Shown here: positions 1 through 11,127 of the stretch, one piece after another
How positions within the stretch are numbered: the stretch's first letter is position 1
Layout: each line of letters opens with the position of its first letter
Origin: Topomyia yanbarensis
Taxonomy: Eukaryota; Arthropoda; Insecta; Diptera; Culicidae
NCBI RefSeq assembly: GCF_030247195.1
Contig: NC_080672.1
Location: 386,401,037 to 386,465,036, forward strand
Direction of reading: 5' to 3'
DNA length: 64,000 nt
Made by a program: the position numbers and the translations under genes
Notes under the pieces: model-generated
Seen by the model: the letters and a program-made list of their open reading frames with translations, nothing else
Database searches by the model: none
What the model was told of the DNA's origin: nothing

Positions 1-3000
1 AGGAGAAATCACGATTTGCCAGTATATCTCGGACTGGGACATTGGGTGGTCTACCTCGGGCCCGAAGGGAATCCTTTAACTGAGACCTGGCGTCCAAGTA
101 CCCGGCGCATACCCAGACAACGTGCTCGATGTCGTGATAGCCCTCGTCACAAGCGCACAGACTACTCTCCGCAAGCCCAATACGCCGCAGATGCGCATCC
201 AAGGTGTAGTGGTTGGACATAAGTCGGGACATTACACGAATAAAATCCCGACCCACATCCATCCCCCTGAACCAAGGCTTCGTTGATACCTTTGGGATAA
301 TGGAATGTAGCCATCGTCCAAGTTCACCATTGCTCCACGAGGTTTGCCAACTGTTGAGTGTCCTCTGACGACAAATACTAAAAAATTCGTTGAAGCAGAT
401 TGGTCTTTCGTATATGTCACCATTTGATGCGCCCACCTTTGCTAATGAGTCGGCCTTTTCATTGCCCGGGATAGAGCAATGAGAGGGGACCCAAACAAAG
501 GTAATTTGATAAGATTTTTCAGATAACGTACACAAGGACTCCCGTATCTTCCCCAGGAAATATGGGAATTGCTTTTTGGGCTTCATCGCACGAAGAGCCT
601 CGATGGAGCTGAGGCTGTCCGAAATGATGAAGTAGTGATCTGTGGGCAGAGTGTCGATGATCCCAAGGGTGTACTGAATTGCAGCTAACTCTGCGACGTA
701 AACTGAAGCGGGATCATTGAGCTTGAATGAAGCGGTGATAGTATTGTTGAAGATACCGAAGCCAGTGGACCCATCGAGATTTGATCCGTCAGTGTAGAAC
801 ATTTTGTCACAGTCGACTTCTCGGAATTTATTATAAAATATATTGGGGATCACTTGCGGGCGTATATGGTCCGGGATTCCACGAATCTCTTCCTTCATGG
901 ATGTGTCGAAGAATACAGTAGAATCAGAAGTATCTAGGAAACGAACACGGCTGGGAGTATATGAAGAAGGATTAATGCTCTGTGCCATGTAGTCGAAGTA
1001 CAAGGCCATAAATCGGGTTCGAGAATTAAGCTCGACGAGCCTCTCGAAGTTTTCAATCACCAACGGGTTCAGAATGTCGCATCGGATGAGCAATCGATAT
1101 GAGAGTTCCCAAAATCGATTTTTTAGCGGAAGAACGCCCGCCAGCACTTCGAGACTCATCGTATGGGTCGAGTGCATGCAACCCAAGGCAATGCGCAAGC
1201 AACGATACTGGATTCTCTCCAGTTTGATGAAGTGTATGTTCGCAGCGGAGCGGAAACAGAAACACCCGTACTCCATCACCGACAATATCGTTGTTTGGTA
1301 CAACCTGATCAGGTCTCCTGGGTGAGCACCCCACCATGTTCCAGTTATTGTTCGGAGAAAATTGATCCTTTGTTGGCATTTCTGTTTCAGATACCTAATG
1401 TGACATCACCAGGTACCTTTAGAGTCGAACCAGACCCCGAGATATTTAAATGTGAAAACCTGGTTGATCGTTGCACCCATTAATAGAAGCTGGAGTTGCG
1501 CCGGCTCACGCTTCCTAGAAAAAACAACCAACTCAGTTTTCTCCGTGGAGAACTCAATACCCAGCTGAAGAGCCCAAGCAGACAAATTGTCCAACGTATT
1601 TTGTAATGGTCCTTGCAAGTCGGCAGCTTTGGGCCCTGTAACAGAGACCACCCCGTCGTCTGCAAGTTGCCTTAGCGTGCATGAATTGGCAAGACAATCG
1701 TCAATGTCATTCACGTAGAAATTGTAGAGCAGGGGGCTTAGACATGAGCCCTGGGGAAGACCCATGTAGCTAAATCGCGATGTTGTTAAATCGCCATGCG
1801 AAAAGTGCATGTGCTTTTCAGACAACAGGTTTAGCAAAAAGTTATTTAAAATTGGCGAAAGACCATGCTGGTGCAGCTTCTCTGACAGAATGTTGATAGA
1901 AACTGAGTCAAAAGCCCCCTTAATATCCAAGAAGACTGATGCCATCTGCTCTTTGTTAGCATAGGCCATTTGGATTTCTGTAGAAAGCAACGCAAGGCAA
2001 TCGTTCGTCCCTTTGCCTTTGCGGAAGCCAAATTGTGTATCTGACAGTAAGCCATTTGCTTCAACCCAATTGTCGAGGCGAAACAAGATCATTTTCTCGA
2101 ACACTTCCGAATACAGGACAGCATTGCAATCGGCCGATATGAGTTGTGGTCGGAGGCTGGTTTTCCTGGTTTTTGGATGGCGATGACCTTCACTTGCCTC
2201 CAGTCATGAGGGACAATGTTACCCTCAAGAAACTTGTTAAATAAATTCAACAAGCGCCTTTTTGCAGTGTCAGGTAGATTCTTCAGCAAGTTGAATTTGA
2301 TTCTGTCTAACCCTGGGGCGTTATTGTTGCATGATAAGAGAGCAAGTGAGAACTCCACCATCGAAAACGGTGTTTCGTTCGCGGTATCGTGAGGAGACGC
2401 GGCGCGGTACGTTTTCTGTACCGGGACAGAGTCCGGACAGATCTTCTTGGCGAAAGCAAATATCCAACGGTTTGAATATTCCACGTTCTCGTTGGTACTA
2501 TTACGGTTACGCATACGTCGAGCCGTACCCCAAAGAGTGCTCATCGCTGTTTCTCTCGTTAACCCGTCGACGAACCGGCGCCAATAACTACGTTTTTTGG
2601 CTTTCATTAGACTCTTCATTCGCCTTTCTAACGACGCGTACTGTAGATAGCTAGCGGGTAACCCGTCTTCCCGGAAGGCCTTATATGCAGTGGACTTTTC
2701 CGCGTACAGCTCTGAGCACTCTTTATCCCACCACAGGGTGGGAGACCGTCCATGGGTATTCGCGCTGGGTACTGGTTTAGTCTGAGCTTGATTCGCACTG
2801 TCGAGAATCAAGCCAGCCAAAAACCTATACTCTTCCTCCGGAGGAAGTTCTTGAGTGGATTCGATTTTAACGGATATCGCGGTCGCGTAACTCTTCCAAT
2901 CAATGTTCCGTGTGAGGTCATACGATACATTGATTGTTTCCGATGGCCTTGAACCGTTAGCAATTGAAATCACGATAGGCAAATGGTCGCTACCGTGGGG

Positions 3001-3636
3001 ATCAGGGATCACCTTCCACATGCAATCTAACTGTAGCGAAGTCGAGCATAGAGATAAATCCAACGCGCTCGCGCGTGCTGGTGGTGTAGGAATTCGCGTC
3101 ATTTCTCCCGTGTTTAAGATGGTCATGTTGAAATTGTCGCAAAGATCTTGGATTAATGTTGATCTATTATCATCATGAAGACAGCCCCATACCGTACCGT
3201 GCGAGTTAAAGTCTCCCAGAACTAGCCGCGGTGCCGGTAAGGATTCCGTGATATTACAAAGCGTTCGGTGCCCTACCGAGGCTCTAGGAGGAATGTAGAT
3301 GGAAGCAATGCAAAGGTCTTTACCTTTGATTAAAACTTGACAAGCGACAATTTCAATGCCTGGTGTCGAAGGAAGGTTAATTCGGTTGAAAGAATAGCAC
3401 TTTTTGATCCCCAAAAGTACTCCTCCATAGGGGTTTTCTCGATCCAGACGAATTATATTAAAGTCGTGGAAGTTGAGATTTATATCGGAAGTTAACCAAG
3501 TTTCACATAATGCGAAAGCATCACATTTTAAACTATTTAGTAAAAATTTAAAGGAATCGATTTTCGGGAGGATACTTCTGCTGTTCCACTGTAGAACAGT
3601 GATCGAATCGGTGACCTCGTTCGATGACTTAGCCAT
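1..3636 (-). pseudogene. Non-LTR retrotransposon ORF2 (endonuclease-RT-RNase H), partial and broken
   Basis: This ORF encodes the polyprotein that nicks target DNA and reverse-transcribes the element RNA. Reading the minus strand, an APE-type endonuclease comes first (about 3610-2950) with LCETW, GDFNSHG and SDHLPI. The reverse transcriptase follows (about 2250-1500) with DIKGAFDSV, GLPQGSCLSP and LADD. An RNase H domain lies at about 820-440 with YTDGS, AELAAIQ, ISDSLSSIEAL and GNEKAD. A C-terminal CxC...H...C knuckle lies at about 200-80, and the frame runs off the left edge. The ATG at 3636 overlaps the ORF1 stop (ATGGCTAA), a compact arrangement suited to reinitiation. Two lesions are visible: a frameshift near 2100 in the RT and an in-frame TGA at 1406-1408. 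RNase H places it in the I/Loa/R1-like group (family knowledge); the exact clade is uncertain. Confidence 0.93.
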
Positions 3637-4992
3637 CGAAGGATACGATCGCTGCAAGGAGGGGCCATTTAGTAGTCAACTGCTTCAAAAATGTTTGCAC
3701 TATAGGGAGAAAACGTATCAGAAGGCTTTTAAGAGGATCAGTAACATTGAAAGCTGTGAAAATTAAGTCCACTATGTCAGAAAATTTCATTAGTCCGCTA
3801 CTGGACTGAGTATCTGTTTGAAAAAAGGGGACACTTGGGGTTTTTGGTGTCCCTGGAAGTGGTGGGTACTCCTTGTTAGAATTAATATTTCCAAGTCCTG
3901 GAGCAAATTGCTTCGGCTTTTGTGCATCACTTCCGTTGGATTTATTGATTGCGGTTGGCGCACTCTGAGTGGACGACACCTTGGCACCCTTACGAGGCAA
4001 TGTAGGGGAGGCTAGATTTCTCCTCTTCCTGGATTCCCCTGGGTTAACCAATGATGTTCCCTCTTGTGGGTCGTCAGATTCTTGCTCAACGCCAGCCAAA
4101 AGAGCAAAGGAATTTTCGGAAGGGACAGATGGCGAAGCATTCTTTAGCATTTCTGCATAAGAGTTCCTCGAGCGATCCTTAAGGGAGCGCTTAATTTTAT
4201 CCCCGCGCTGCTTGTACGCCGGGCATGACTTAAGAGCATGCGGAGGGCCCCCGCAGTAAATACACTTCTCAGTTTCTCCACCGCAAGTGTCATCCTCATG
4301 CTCTCCCTCGCATTTGCCGCACCGTTTTTTATTGCCACAATAAGTGGCTGTGTGGCCCAGTTGCTTGCAATTGCTGCAGTTCATTACCCGCGGTACAAAT
4401 AGGCGAACAGGTAGGCGAACCTTATCCAGGAGGACATAGTTGGGAAGAGCAGATCCGGAGAAAGTCACCCGAATCGAGTCTGACGGAGAATAAGTTGTCT
4501 TATCATCTTCAGTTTTTGCGGAATACAATTGCTTGCATTCCAGAATTTTCACCTTTTGAAGTGAAGGGTCCTTAAAGCAGCCAACCCCGTACTTCAACAG
4601 GTCTTCGCACTTTAGACCCGGTTCGGCGACGACCCCATCGATCTCCACAACTCTACAAGGCACATACACTTTGAATTGCCTCGTAAAACGCTCGCTGCGA
4701 GCAATCTGGTTTGCCTGGTCGAGGTCATTTACTATAACGCGTATCTTATTAGCTCGAACACGTGTTATCTGAGCCACGGACGGGTAGTGGGCAGTCAGCT
4801 CCCGTGAGATTTCTAGAATATTGGGCGATTTCGTGTTGGGCCGGAAATACACCACCCAGGGTCCAGTCGAACTGGCTGGGTATGTTTTAATACGGGAGGA
4901 CTGGGGGAATCAGGGGAGGGAGTAATTTCGGGTTTATCCGGTATATCCATGGGAATATCATTCCCATCCAATGTTACTTCGCCCTCGGCCAT
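3629..4992 (-). pseudogene. Non-LTR retrotransposon ORF1 (gag-like, zinc knuckles)
   Basis: This is the nucleic-acid-binding ORF1 partner of the ORF2 immediately downstream. The long uninterrupted frame covers 3629-4855. The natural start is probably the ATG at 4992 (MAEGEV), which reaches the main frame only after a frameshift around 4880-4910. The central part carries three cysteine-histidine knuckles at about 4390-4220 (CSNCKQLGH...C, CGKCEGEH...C, CIYCGGPPH...C), typical of I- and Jockey-group ORF1 proteins. The C-terminal half is Ser/Pro/Lys-rich. The stop codon at 3629-3631 overlaps the ORF2 ATG. No ATG precedes the 4855 frame, so a lost base is more likely than alternative initiation. 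Confidence 0.88.
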
Positions 4993-6339
4993 TTAGGCAC
5001 GAGGATAACACGTGGTGTAAACGAGAGATGAAACTTATATTCAGGGCAGAAGTAGAGACCGAGCGGGGAAAGGGAAATGAAAGAAAAAAAAATACTTAGC
5101 TTATATAGCGGCGATTCCGGCTATTCTGGTATTCACTTCACCAGCCTGGGCACCGGCGAACAAAGACTGCCTCGAACAATGGTTGACCTTCACTGACAAT
5201 TTATTCTTGTTCACTTTATGCACAGCACCAGAAAACGAACTGCTTCGATCGAGAGCTCGGAGAGTTATGGTACCCTTATATTGGTACTCCTCCTTATATG
5301 TTTGTGGCTTAAGAAAGTCGTTAATGAATCCCAACAAGCTGCGATTAATTGCCATCCTAGACCATAGATATCATACAGTATTTTACCATGGATCACAGTG
5401 TCGATGATGAATTTAGTCACTTTCCATATCATCCAAAACCCGATGATCGCAGTTGTGAAGTGGCCGATCCAAGATGCAAATCCGATCTTCGTCTTCGGAG
5501 AAAACCGTATTTGTTTCCTGGTGGTTTGTTTTTGAGGTCGTAAGTTATTTTGATTTATGAGCTGTGAGAATGTTACGTTGGTCTAGTTTCGAGTTCTAGT
5601 TTGGCTTATGATTTTGTCATGTAAAGTTTTAGTCATTTGGTCGGCTGGGAAATTACGGTCGAGTATGCTGTGGGAATGTTTTTCGGTTAAGTCACACTTG
5701 TCTTGAGTCATGTTTTTGGAATGTGGGGTGTTATTTTGACATTTGATATTATTTTGGATTGAAGTGTTTTCGTTGGAAAAAGGTCTTGTGTCTGGGAAAT
5801 GTCTTTACTAGGTGTGAGAACCGTATCGTATCGTGGGATAGTTTTTGGTTTAAGCAAGTCATCGAGTATTGCGGAGAATGCTTGGCGTGATGATTTGTCT
5901 TGGGATGGATTAAATTGGATTAGTTTAATTAGGGTTATTGGGTTGATGCTCAGGGGTAATTTACTGGGGAGTACGTACAGTACAGAGTGTTAGCAGGTTT
6001 TAAAATGACTTAAATGATGTTGTCATGGGTAATCCAGAAGGGATGAATATGACGTTGGCAATATGAGGAGATTAACATAGCGTAGGGTATGCACAATGGC
6101 ATGAAGCCATACCACATCAAGCTCGTTATGAAGGCTGTGTCCAAGCAGCGAACAATTGGCAAACACAGTTGGCGCTGACTCGACAGTGACCATCTGAAAA
6201 TATAAATGGCGATGGTAGCCAGAATATTTAAATCCTAGAAGACTTAAATTCAAAACCGACATTCGTTGAAATCAGCTGAAGAAAAAAAGCAAACTAGATT
6301 TAACATAACAGCTCTCCTTAAAACCAGCGTACTACATTG
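4993..6339. other. Retrotransposon 5' flank and unassigned sequence
   Basis: The first ~100 bases are probably the 5' leader of the retrotransposon. A minus-strand 84-codon frame (5101-5355) resembles nothing I recognise. From about 5530 the plus strand is TG-rich (many ttgg, gttt and tgtg runs) and without convincing coding sequence. No element boundaries are visible. Confidence 0.4.
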
Positions 6340-7125
6340 CACCTGGAATTGTAGTAAAAAGTTACATGGGACATATAGAGGATATCACGACTTACGAAGT
6401 TACAAAACGACTGCAGTCCTCGTTTTTCGTTCTTGTTTTTAAAACTCAGCCTTCGTCTTTTATCGAAATTCTTACAAATTTGTTGCATTTTTACTGTGTT
6501 CCTTGTCCGTTGTTGATTCAGATCAGCATCTGCGCTCGCCATGTTTTGAGTGTTCTTCGCAGGAGATAAGTGATTGCTCGTACTGTGGTACAAAGTTATA
6601 AGGGACATATAGAGGATATCACGACTTACGAAGTTACGAAACGACTGCAGTCTTCGTTTTTAGATTTTGGTTTTATAACTCAGCCTTTTTTGTTTTTGGT
6701 TTTTAAAACACCCGCTTTCTGTTCACAGTGTTTTGGGTCCTGCATCTGCAATTCTTATAAATTTGCTTTATTTTTACTTTGTACCATGTCCGCTGTAGAT
6801 TCAGATCGGCATCGGCATGTTTCAAGTGTTCTTCGCAGGAGATAAGTGTTTGCTCGTATTGTGGTACAAAGTTATAAGGGACATATAGAGGATATCACGA
6901 CTTACGAAGTTACGAATCGACTGCAGTCTTCGTTTTTAGATTTTGGTTTTATAACTCAGCCTTTTTTTTGTTTTTGGTTTTTAAAACACCCGCTTTCTGA
7001 TCACAATGTTCTGTGTCCTGCATCTGAAATTCTTATAAATTTCCTTTAGTTTTACTGTGTACCATGTCCGCTGTTGATTTAGATCGGCATCGGCATGTTT
7101 CGAGTGTTCTTCGCAGGAGATAAGT
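6340..7125 (+). repeat. 277-bp satellite, three monomers
   Basis: There are three tandem copies, with the landmark GGAGATAAG at 6563, 6839 and 7117 (spacing 276 and 278). Each contains the block GGACATATAGAGGATATCAC, then ACGACTGCAGTC, a T-rich stretch, and ACCATGTCCGCTG leading to the landmark. The last copy stops abruptly at GATAAGTGG. Short frames here (for example 6570-6845 and 6846-7049 on the plus strand) repeat from monomer to monomer and are satellite translations, not genes. Confidence 0.9.
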
Positions 7126-7261
7126 GGTCTCTGGGATGCTCACATTTAGTCATCTTATAAATATACAAATATCTGAGGTGTTCACATTTAGCCATCTGGA
7201 TTTTTCACATTTATCTCACTTTGGGGTTTTACTTTACCCTTGCTGCTGGACATTTCGGCAT

Positions 7262-7680
7262 TGATTCTAAAAACGACAATTCAAGTCCAATGTTTCAATT
7301 TTGGTCAACTAAATGAAAGGTTTGTTTTGTTATATTACTTCCAAATTGTAATATTGTTTCTGTGTTTGCTAGGGTTTCAATTTCTGCCTCCGTAATGCCT
7401 GTTAATTTAATTTTCTTCCTAGAATCTATAGGTTGATTTAAAACTACTTTATTTAATTTGAAAACTGAAATATCAGCTCCCGAGTCGACAATAAATGTGC
7501 ACTTGCTTGTACCAAATTTGTAGCTGACACATTCATTGTTAATACGTTACCCCTAAAAAATGGTCGGTAACTTGATCGTTTTCAAGTTCATTGCGTCTAT
7601 ACGGTACTAATGCGTTAGCTCTTGGTTTAAGGTTGGACAGAGAATGCGCAAAATTCGCAATCGAAAAAAGCAGTTTTTTC
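7262..7680 (-). pseudogene. Ty3/gypsy-like retroviral aspartic protease relic
   Basis: The minus strand reads KCTFIVDSGADISVF at about 7510-7460, a typical retropepsin active-site region (D-S/T-G-A), followed by a LTGITEAEIETL-type strand and FHLVDQN before a TGA near 7305. Upstream, to about 7680, a second frame reads through ...NDQVTDHFLG and would be the gag-pro junction, offset by a frameshift near 7560. Proteases of this type release gag and pol products in LTR retrotransposons. RT and integrase are absent here. The relic abuts LTR-like units that use a tRNA-Arg PBS, but I cannot show it belongs to them. Confidence 0.75.
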
Positions 7681-7783
7681 CACACCGTATGTCAGATCTT
7701 CATAAAAATCAATCAGCGTATGTAGAATGTTGTTACAGTACTGTTTCTTTGTTTGATTCTGTCACGTGTTTCTTTGTTTGATT

Positions 7784-7798
7784 CTGTCACGGTCGCCA
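7784..7798 (-). promoter_or_regulatory. tRNA-Arg primer-binding site (PBS)
   Basis: The minus strand reads TGGCGACCGTGACAG, an exact complement to the 3' end including CCA of insect tRNA-Arg (recalled sequence). It directly follows an LTR-like end ...AGCTCA. This is the expected position of a reverse-transcription primer site. The preceding 26 bases repeat the phrase TTTGATTCTGTCAC. Confidence 0.75.
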
Positions 7799-7965
7799 TG
7801 AGCTATTCCTGTTTTTCATGATTACTTTGCGTTATCCTAGATTTGTACCGTCCAGTGTTCGAACAAGTATGCTTTATTGGATCGGACTTTATGGGGTTGC
7901 GATGCTTTATGTGATTAAATCAACTGGAATGCACCACAGATAGCCACCACCATGATTTCTATTAG
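7799..7965 (-). repeat. Truncated LTR-like block A, copy 1
   Basis: This is the first 167 bp (plus-strand order) of the LTR-like block seen complete at 8662-9113, beginning TGAGCTATTCC and containing a minus-strand AATAAA signal near 7870. It is cut at TTTCTATTA and fused to the N-terminal coding region of the orphan ORF at 7966. Confidence 0.7.
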
Positions 7966-8092
7966 TGACCTTAGCCGCCCCCGAGATGAACGTCTCAAAT
8001 AAGCTGCCAATTGACATGGTATAAGTGTTGAGGATGACGAACTGGTCTTTGCCATCGACATTCCTCGTCAGTAGTACTCGGGCCGTAAACAC
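7966..8092 (-). pseudogene. Orphan ORF, N-terminal fragment fused to LTR
   Basis: This fragment encodes the first 43 residues of the orphan ORF found at 9422-10123 (MFTARVLLTRNVDGKDQF...AAKVT), then reads into LTR sequence down to 7907, giving a chimeric 61-codon frame. The rest of the ORF is deleted. It shows that the repeat unit has undergone internal deletions. Confidence 0.75.
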
Positions 8093-8661
8093 GGTTACTT
8101 TCCGCTGTCACCATAATGTATAGCCAACTCTTCCTGGCGGGCAATTCTTACGTTACATCAACTAGTCACGTTCAGATGGCACTGTAGGCGCTAAGCGGAA
8201 CGAACGTGTCTATTTTTAGCGGTTTGATTCACGCTTGGCAAAGTTATTGGAGTGCGACGATGAAATCACTATGTAAAATCTCACTATTCTCGCGATATTT
8301 TAGCCTGCTACTGCATAACTCAACAGGAAAAACGATCTACTAAACGATTAACTTCGATTTCCTGTTATATGTACTGTATGTCCCGCTTTGATAAATATTA
8401 GGCGAACACAACGACACATCCAAGCGATTCGGCAGTGTTATCACTCTCTAACTTTAAAAACTTGTTCGATTGTACGTTGAACTTTGAAATTTGTACACGA
8501 TATTATTCGGTTGCACTTGTCACGGTCGCCATTTACTGGTATAATATATGGTTTTCATTGTTTGAAATTAGTATAGTAAAGATGAAACATTCCTCGAAAA
8601 ATGTGTACTACACGGTATATTAGAACTTGATTTTCTTTGTTTGATTCTGTCACGGTCGCCA
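8093..8661 (-). repeat. Leader of the tRNA-Arg LTR unit (with two PBS motifs)
   Basis: This is the region between the orphan ORF and the LTR. It holds a second motif, TGGCGACCGTGACAA, at 8517-8531 (14 of 15 bases match the tRNA end) and the main PBS at 8647-8661. The same arrangement recurs at 10498 and 10661, 12512 and 12675, 13385 and 13511, and 42334 and 42461. No open frame of note. Confidence 0.65.
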
Positions 8662-9113
8662 TGAGCTATTCCTGTTTTTTCATGATTACTTTGCGTTATC
8701 CTTGATATGTACCGTTCAGTGTTCAAACAATAATGCTTTATTCGATCGGACTTTATGTGGTTGCGATACTTTATGTGATTAAATCAACTGGAATCCACCA
8801 CAGATAGCCACCACCATGATTTCTATTAACAAGTTATAATCTCTGCTCACTTTATGTATCTCACCCATTGATGGGGTCTCGGTTGCAATCACACAGCTCT
8901 AATTCCCATCCTACGGCCGACAACGTGAACAACGGACCATTACCGGGTGTTTTGGTAATGGTCCGTTGTTCACGTTGTCGGCCGTTAGTGGAGTACGCAC
9001 TAACATAACACACGAAAAAACGATATGAATGTTAGCACTGTTCTGCTCATAAGTCTACCAGTTCGCGAACTACCTCAACTAATTGTACTAATTGATTATT
9101 ATTAATAATTTCA
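8662..9113 (-). repeat. LTR-like block A, 452 bp, copy 2
   Basis: On the minus strand this block begins TGAAATTATT and ends AATAGCTCA immediately before TGGCGACCGTGACAG, so it has TG...CA ends and an adjacent PBS. A minus-strand AATAAA lies about 80 bp before its 3' end. It contains a 32-bp-arm hairpin at 8913-8985. No clear polypurine tract precedes its 5' end, which lowers confidence in that boundary. The next copy lies exactly 2014 bp on. Confidence 0.65.
8913..8985. repeat. Hairpin, 32-bp perfect arms
   Basis: The left arm is 8913-8944 (starting ACGGCCGACAACGTG), the spacer 8945-8953, and the right arm 8954-8985. Sister LTR copies at 12935 and 42725 have only the left arm, so the right arm is a derived inverted duplication. 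An identical hairpin lies at 10927-10999. Confidence 0.9.
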
Positions 9114-9421
9114 GATGCTATTTTGATCGGCATGCAGTCATCTGGTATAATAAAACAAGATTGTTTATTGTATAGGGATTTTCAGCATGATGGCTAAAGG
9201 TTTTTATACAACTGAGCATGTTGTTAGTTTTGTGAATGCTGTGTCGCAAGTTTGAAAGTGATCCGTGCGACTGCGCCAATTATGTATGATCTCGCATTAG
9301 AGTCTTTTTAAACACACGTTTACATTTTTTCATGTTCAGTTGTAATAGGCGTCTGAATCCGTCACTTTTTATTGCGAGCACTGGTGAGTGTATTAGTTCT
9401 CTATTAACACATTACTCTGGT
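9114..9421. repeat. 3' non-coding part of the orphan-ORF unit
   Basis: This stretch lies between the LTR-like block and the ORF stop. It includes the phrase GACTGCGCCAATTATGTATG followed by ATCTCGCATTAGAG (about 9268-9302), which recurs in the ~645-bp repeats of 25-30 kb and near 38983. The first ~80 bp are paralogous to 40625-40700. Confidence 0.6.
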
Positions 9422-10123
9422 TCATCTCTGTGTTCTTTTTAAACACTTCACTAGTTTTCTTTGGTCACAAATAGCGTTCCAACCACTTTTTTCACTCAAC
9501 GGTTGAATCACATGATAAGTCGGCTTCTCTGACGCTAAGAAATTATGTTTAATAACATTATCAATACAAACAGGAACTTTGACGTTCTTCTTCGCATCAT
9601 AGACGAAATCGTCAAGCTGATGCGTTATAAGCCCACTCCAATTGAGTGTAACATAATCAACGAGATTATCACTCGCTGATTCATCGTCTGGAGTATCGTC
9701 GCTATCATACACAGAATCGCGTCCCTGATCCGAGATGATTTCGACGACTTCCTTCTTCGGTTCTAGAGGATCCGCAAACAAGGTGCCCACCCTTGCATCA
9801 CATGTTTCATCGTTAATGGTCAATGTTACTCTATCGAGTATGATTCTAGGAGAAATAAATCCCCTATCCACAATCGACTCGAAGCGCCCTTCAGAGAAGA
9901 GCAAATCAGAGTCAATACGAAGTCTACTTTCTGGTAGTCTAAAATACTTATCAGATCCAATGATCCGATATCCTTTATTGAAAACACGCATCTCAGTGAC
10001 CTTAGCCGCCCCCGAGATGAACGTCTCAAATAAGCTGCCAATTGACATGGTATATGTGTTGAGGATGACGAACTGGTCTTTACCATCGACATTCCTCGTC
10101 AGTAGTACTCGGGCCGTAAACAC
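9422..10123 (-). CDS. Orphan ORF of the tRNA-Arg LTR unit, copy 1 (233 codons)
   Basis: This is an uninterrupted frame of unknown function. The first codon listed is GTG; the frame is open upstream only to a TGA 18 bases earlier, and the first in-frame ATG is codon 26 (near 10048). It may therefore be a downstream exon (an AG lies just upstream), or may initiate inside. The N-terminal ~110 residues look globular (MFTARVLLTRNVDGKD..., ISPRIILDRVTLTIND), followed by an acidic stretch (SDDTPDDESASDN) and a C-terminal ~80-residue segment ending KCLKRTQR. There are no zinc knuckles, protease, RT or integrase motifs and no transmembrane segment. It lies between a PBS and an LTR-like block, where gag would sit. 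The copy at 41066 has 65 extra residues before the acidic stretch. Confidence 0.6.
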   Translation of the reverse strand: MFTARVLLTRNVDGKDQFVILNTYTMSIGSLFETFISGAAKVTEMRVFNKGYRIIGSDKYFRLPESRLRIDSDLLFSEGRFESIVDRGFISPRIILDRVTLTINDETCDARVGTLFADPLEPKKEVVEIISDQGRDSVYDSDDTPDDESASDNLVDYVTLNWSGLITHQLDDFVYDAKKNVKVPVCIDNVIKHNFLASEKPTYHVIQPLSEKSGWNAICDQRKLVKCLKRTQR

Positions 10124-10660
10124 GGTTACTTTCCACTGTCACCATAATGTATAGTCAACTCTTCCGGGCGGACAATACTTACGTTACATCAACTAGTCAC
10201 GTTCAGATGGCACTGTAGGCGCTAAGCGGAACGAACGTGTCTATTTTTAGCGGTTTGATTCACGCTTGGCAAAGTTATTGGAGTGCGACGATGAAATCAC
10301 TACGTGAAATCTCACTATTCTCGCGGTATTTTAGCCTACTAATACATAACTCAACAGGGAAAACAATCTACTAAACGATTAACTTCGATTTCCTGTTATA
10401 TGTACTGTATGTCCCGCTTTGATCAATATTAGGTAAACACAACGACACATCCAAGCGTTGAACTTTGAAATTTGTACTCGATATTATTCGGTTGCACTTG
10501 TCACGGTCGCCATTTACTGGTATATGGTTTTCATTGTTTGAAATTAGCCATTTACTGGTATATGGTTTTCATTGTTTGAAATTAGTATAGTAAAGATGAA
10601 ACATTCCTCGAAAAATGTGTACTACACGGTATATTAGAACTTGGTTTTCTTTGTTTGATT
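10124..10660 (-). repeat. Leader of orphan-ORF unit, copy 1
   Basis: This is the sequence between the PBS at 10661 and the ORF. It contains the second PBS-like motif at 10498-10512 and a 38-bp tandem duplication of GCCATTTACTGGTATATGG plus flank (about 10512-10587) that is absent from the copies at 8530 and 42345. No coding potential seen. Confidence 0.6.
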
Positions 10661-10675
10661 CTGTCACGGTCGCCA
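10661..10675 (-). promoter_or_regulatory. tRNA-Arg PBS
   Basis: Minus-strand TGGCGACCGTGACAG follows the CA end of the LTR-like block at 10676-11127. It matches the site at 8647-8661, 2014 bp away. Confidence 0.75.
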
Positions 10676-11127
10676 TGAGCTATTCCTGTTTTTTCATGAT
10701 TACTTTGCGTTATCCTTGATATGTACCGTTCAGTGTTCAAACAATAATGCTTTATTCGATCGGACTTTATGTGGTTGCGATACTTTATGTGATTAAATCA
10801 ACTGGAATCCACCACAGATAGCCACCACCATGATTTCTATTAACAAGTTATAATCTCTGCTCACTTTATGTATCTCACCCATTGATGGGGTCTCGGTTGC
10901 AATCACACAGCTCTAATTCCCATCCTACGGCCGACAACGTGAACAACGGACCATTACCGGGTGTTTTGGTAATGGTCCGTTGTTCACGTTGTCGGCCGTT
11001 AGTGGAGTACGCACTAACATAACACACGAAAAAACGATATGAATGTTAGCACTGTTCTGCTCATAAGTCTACCAGTTCGCGAACTACCTCAACTAATTGT
11101 ACTAATTGATTATTATTAATAATTTCA
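10676..11127 (-). repeat. LTR-like block A, copy 3 (with hairpin)
   Basis: Copy of 8662-9113 within the 2014-bp tandem duplication, including the 32-bp-arm hairpin (10927-10958 and 10968-10999). It is shared between two internal regions, as in LTR-internal-LTR-internal-LTR tandems. Confidence 0.65.

Noticed and set aside
6366..7049. Plus-strand frames of 67-91 codons
   Set aside because: They are translations of satellite monomers; the same peptide restarts every ~277 bp and breaks with each indel.
8647..8661. ATGGCGACCGTGACA as a conserved translation start (Met-Ala-Thr-Val-Thr)
   Set aside because: The match is better explained as a tRNA-Arg PBS: the base before TGG varies, downstream frames differ and stop quickly, and a longer tRNA copy exists at 36627-36671.
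9735..10154. Plus-strand 139-codon frame opposite the orphan ORF
   Set aside because: Shadow frame; the minus strand has the longer frame, retained in all three copies, and the 195-bp indel breaks the plus frame differently.
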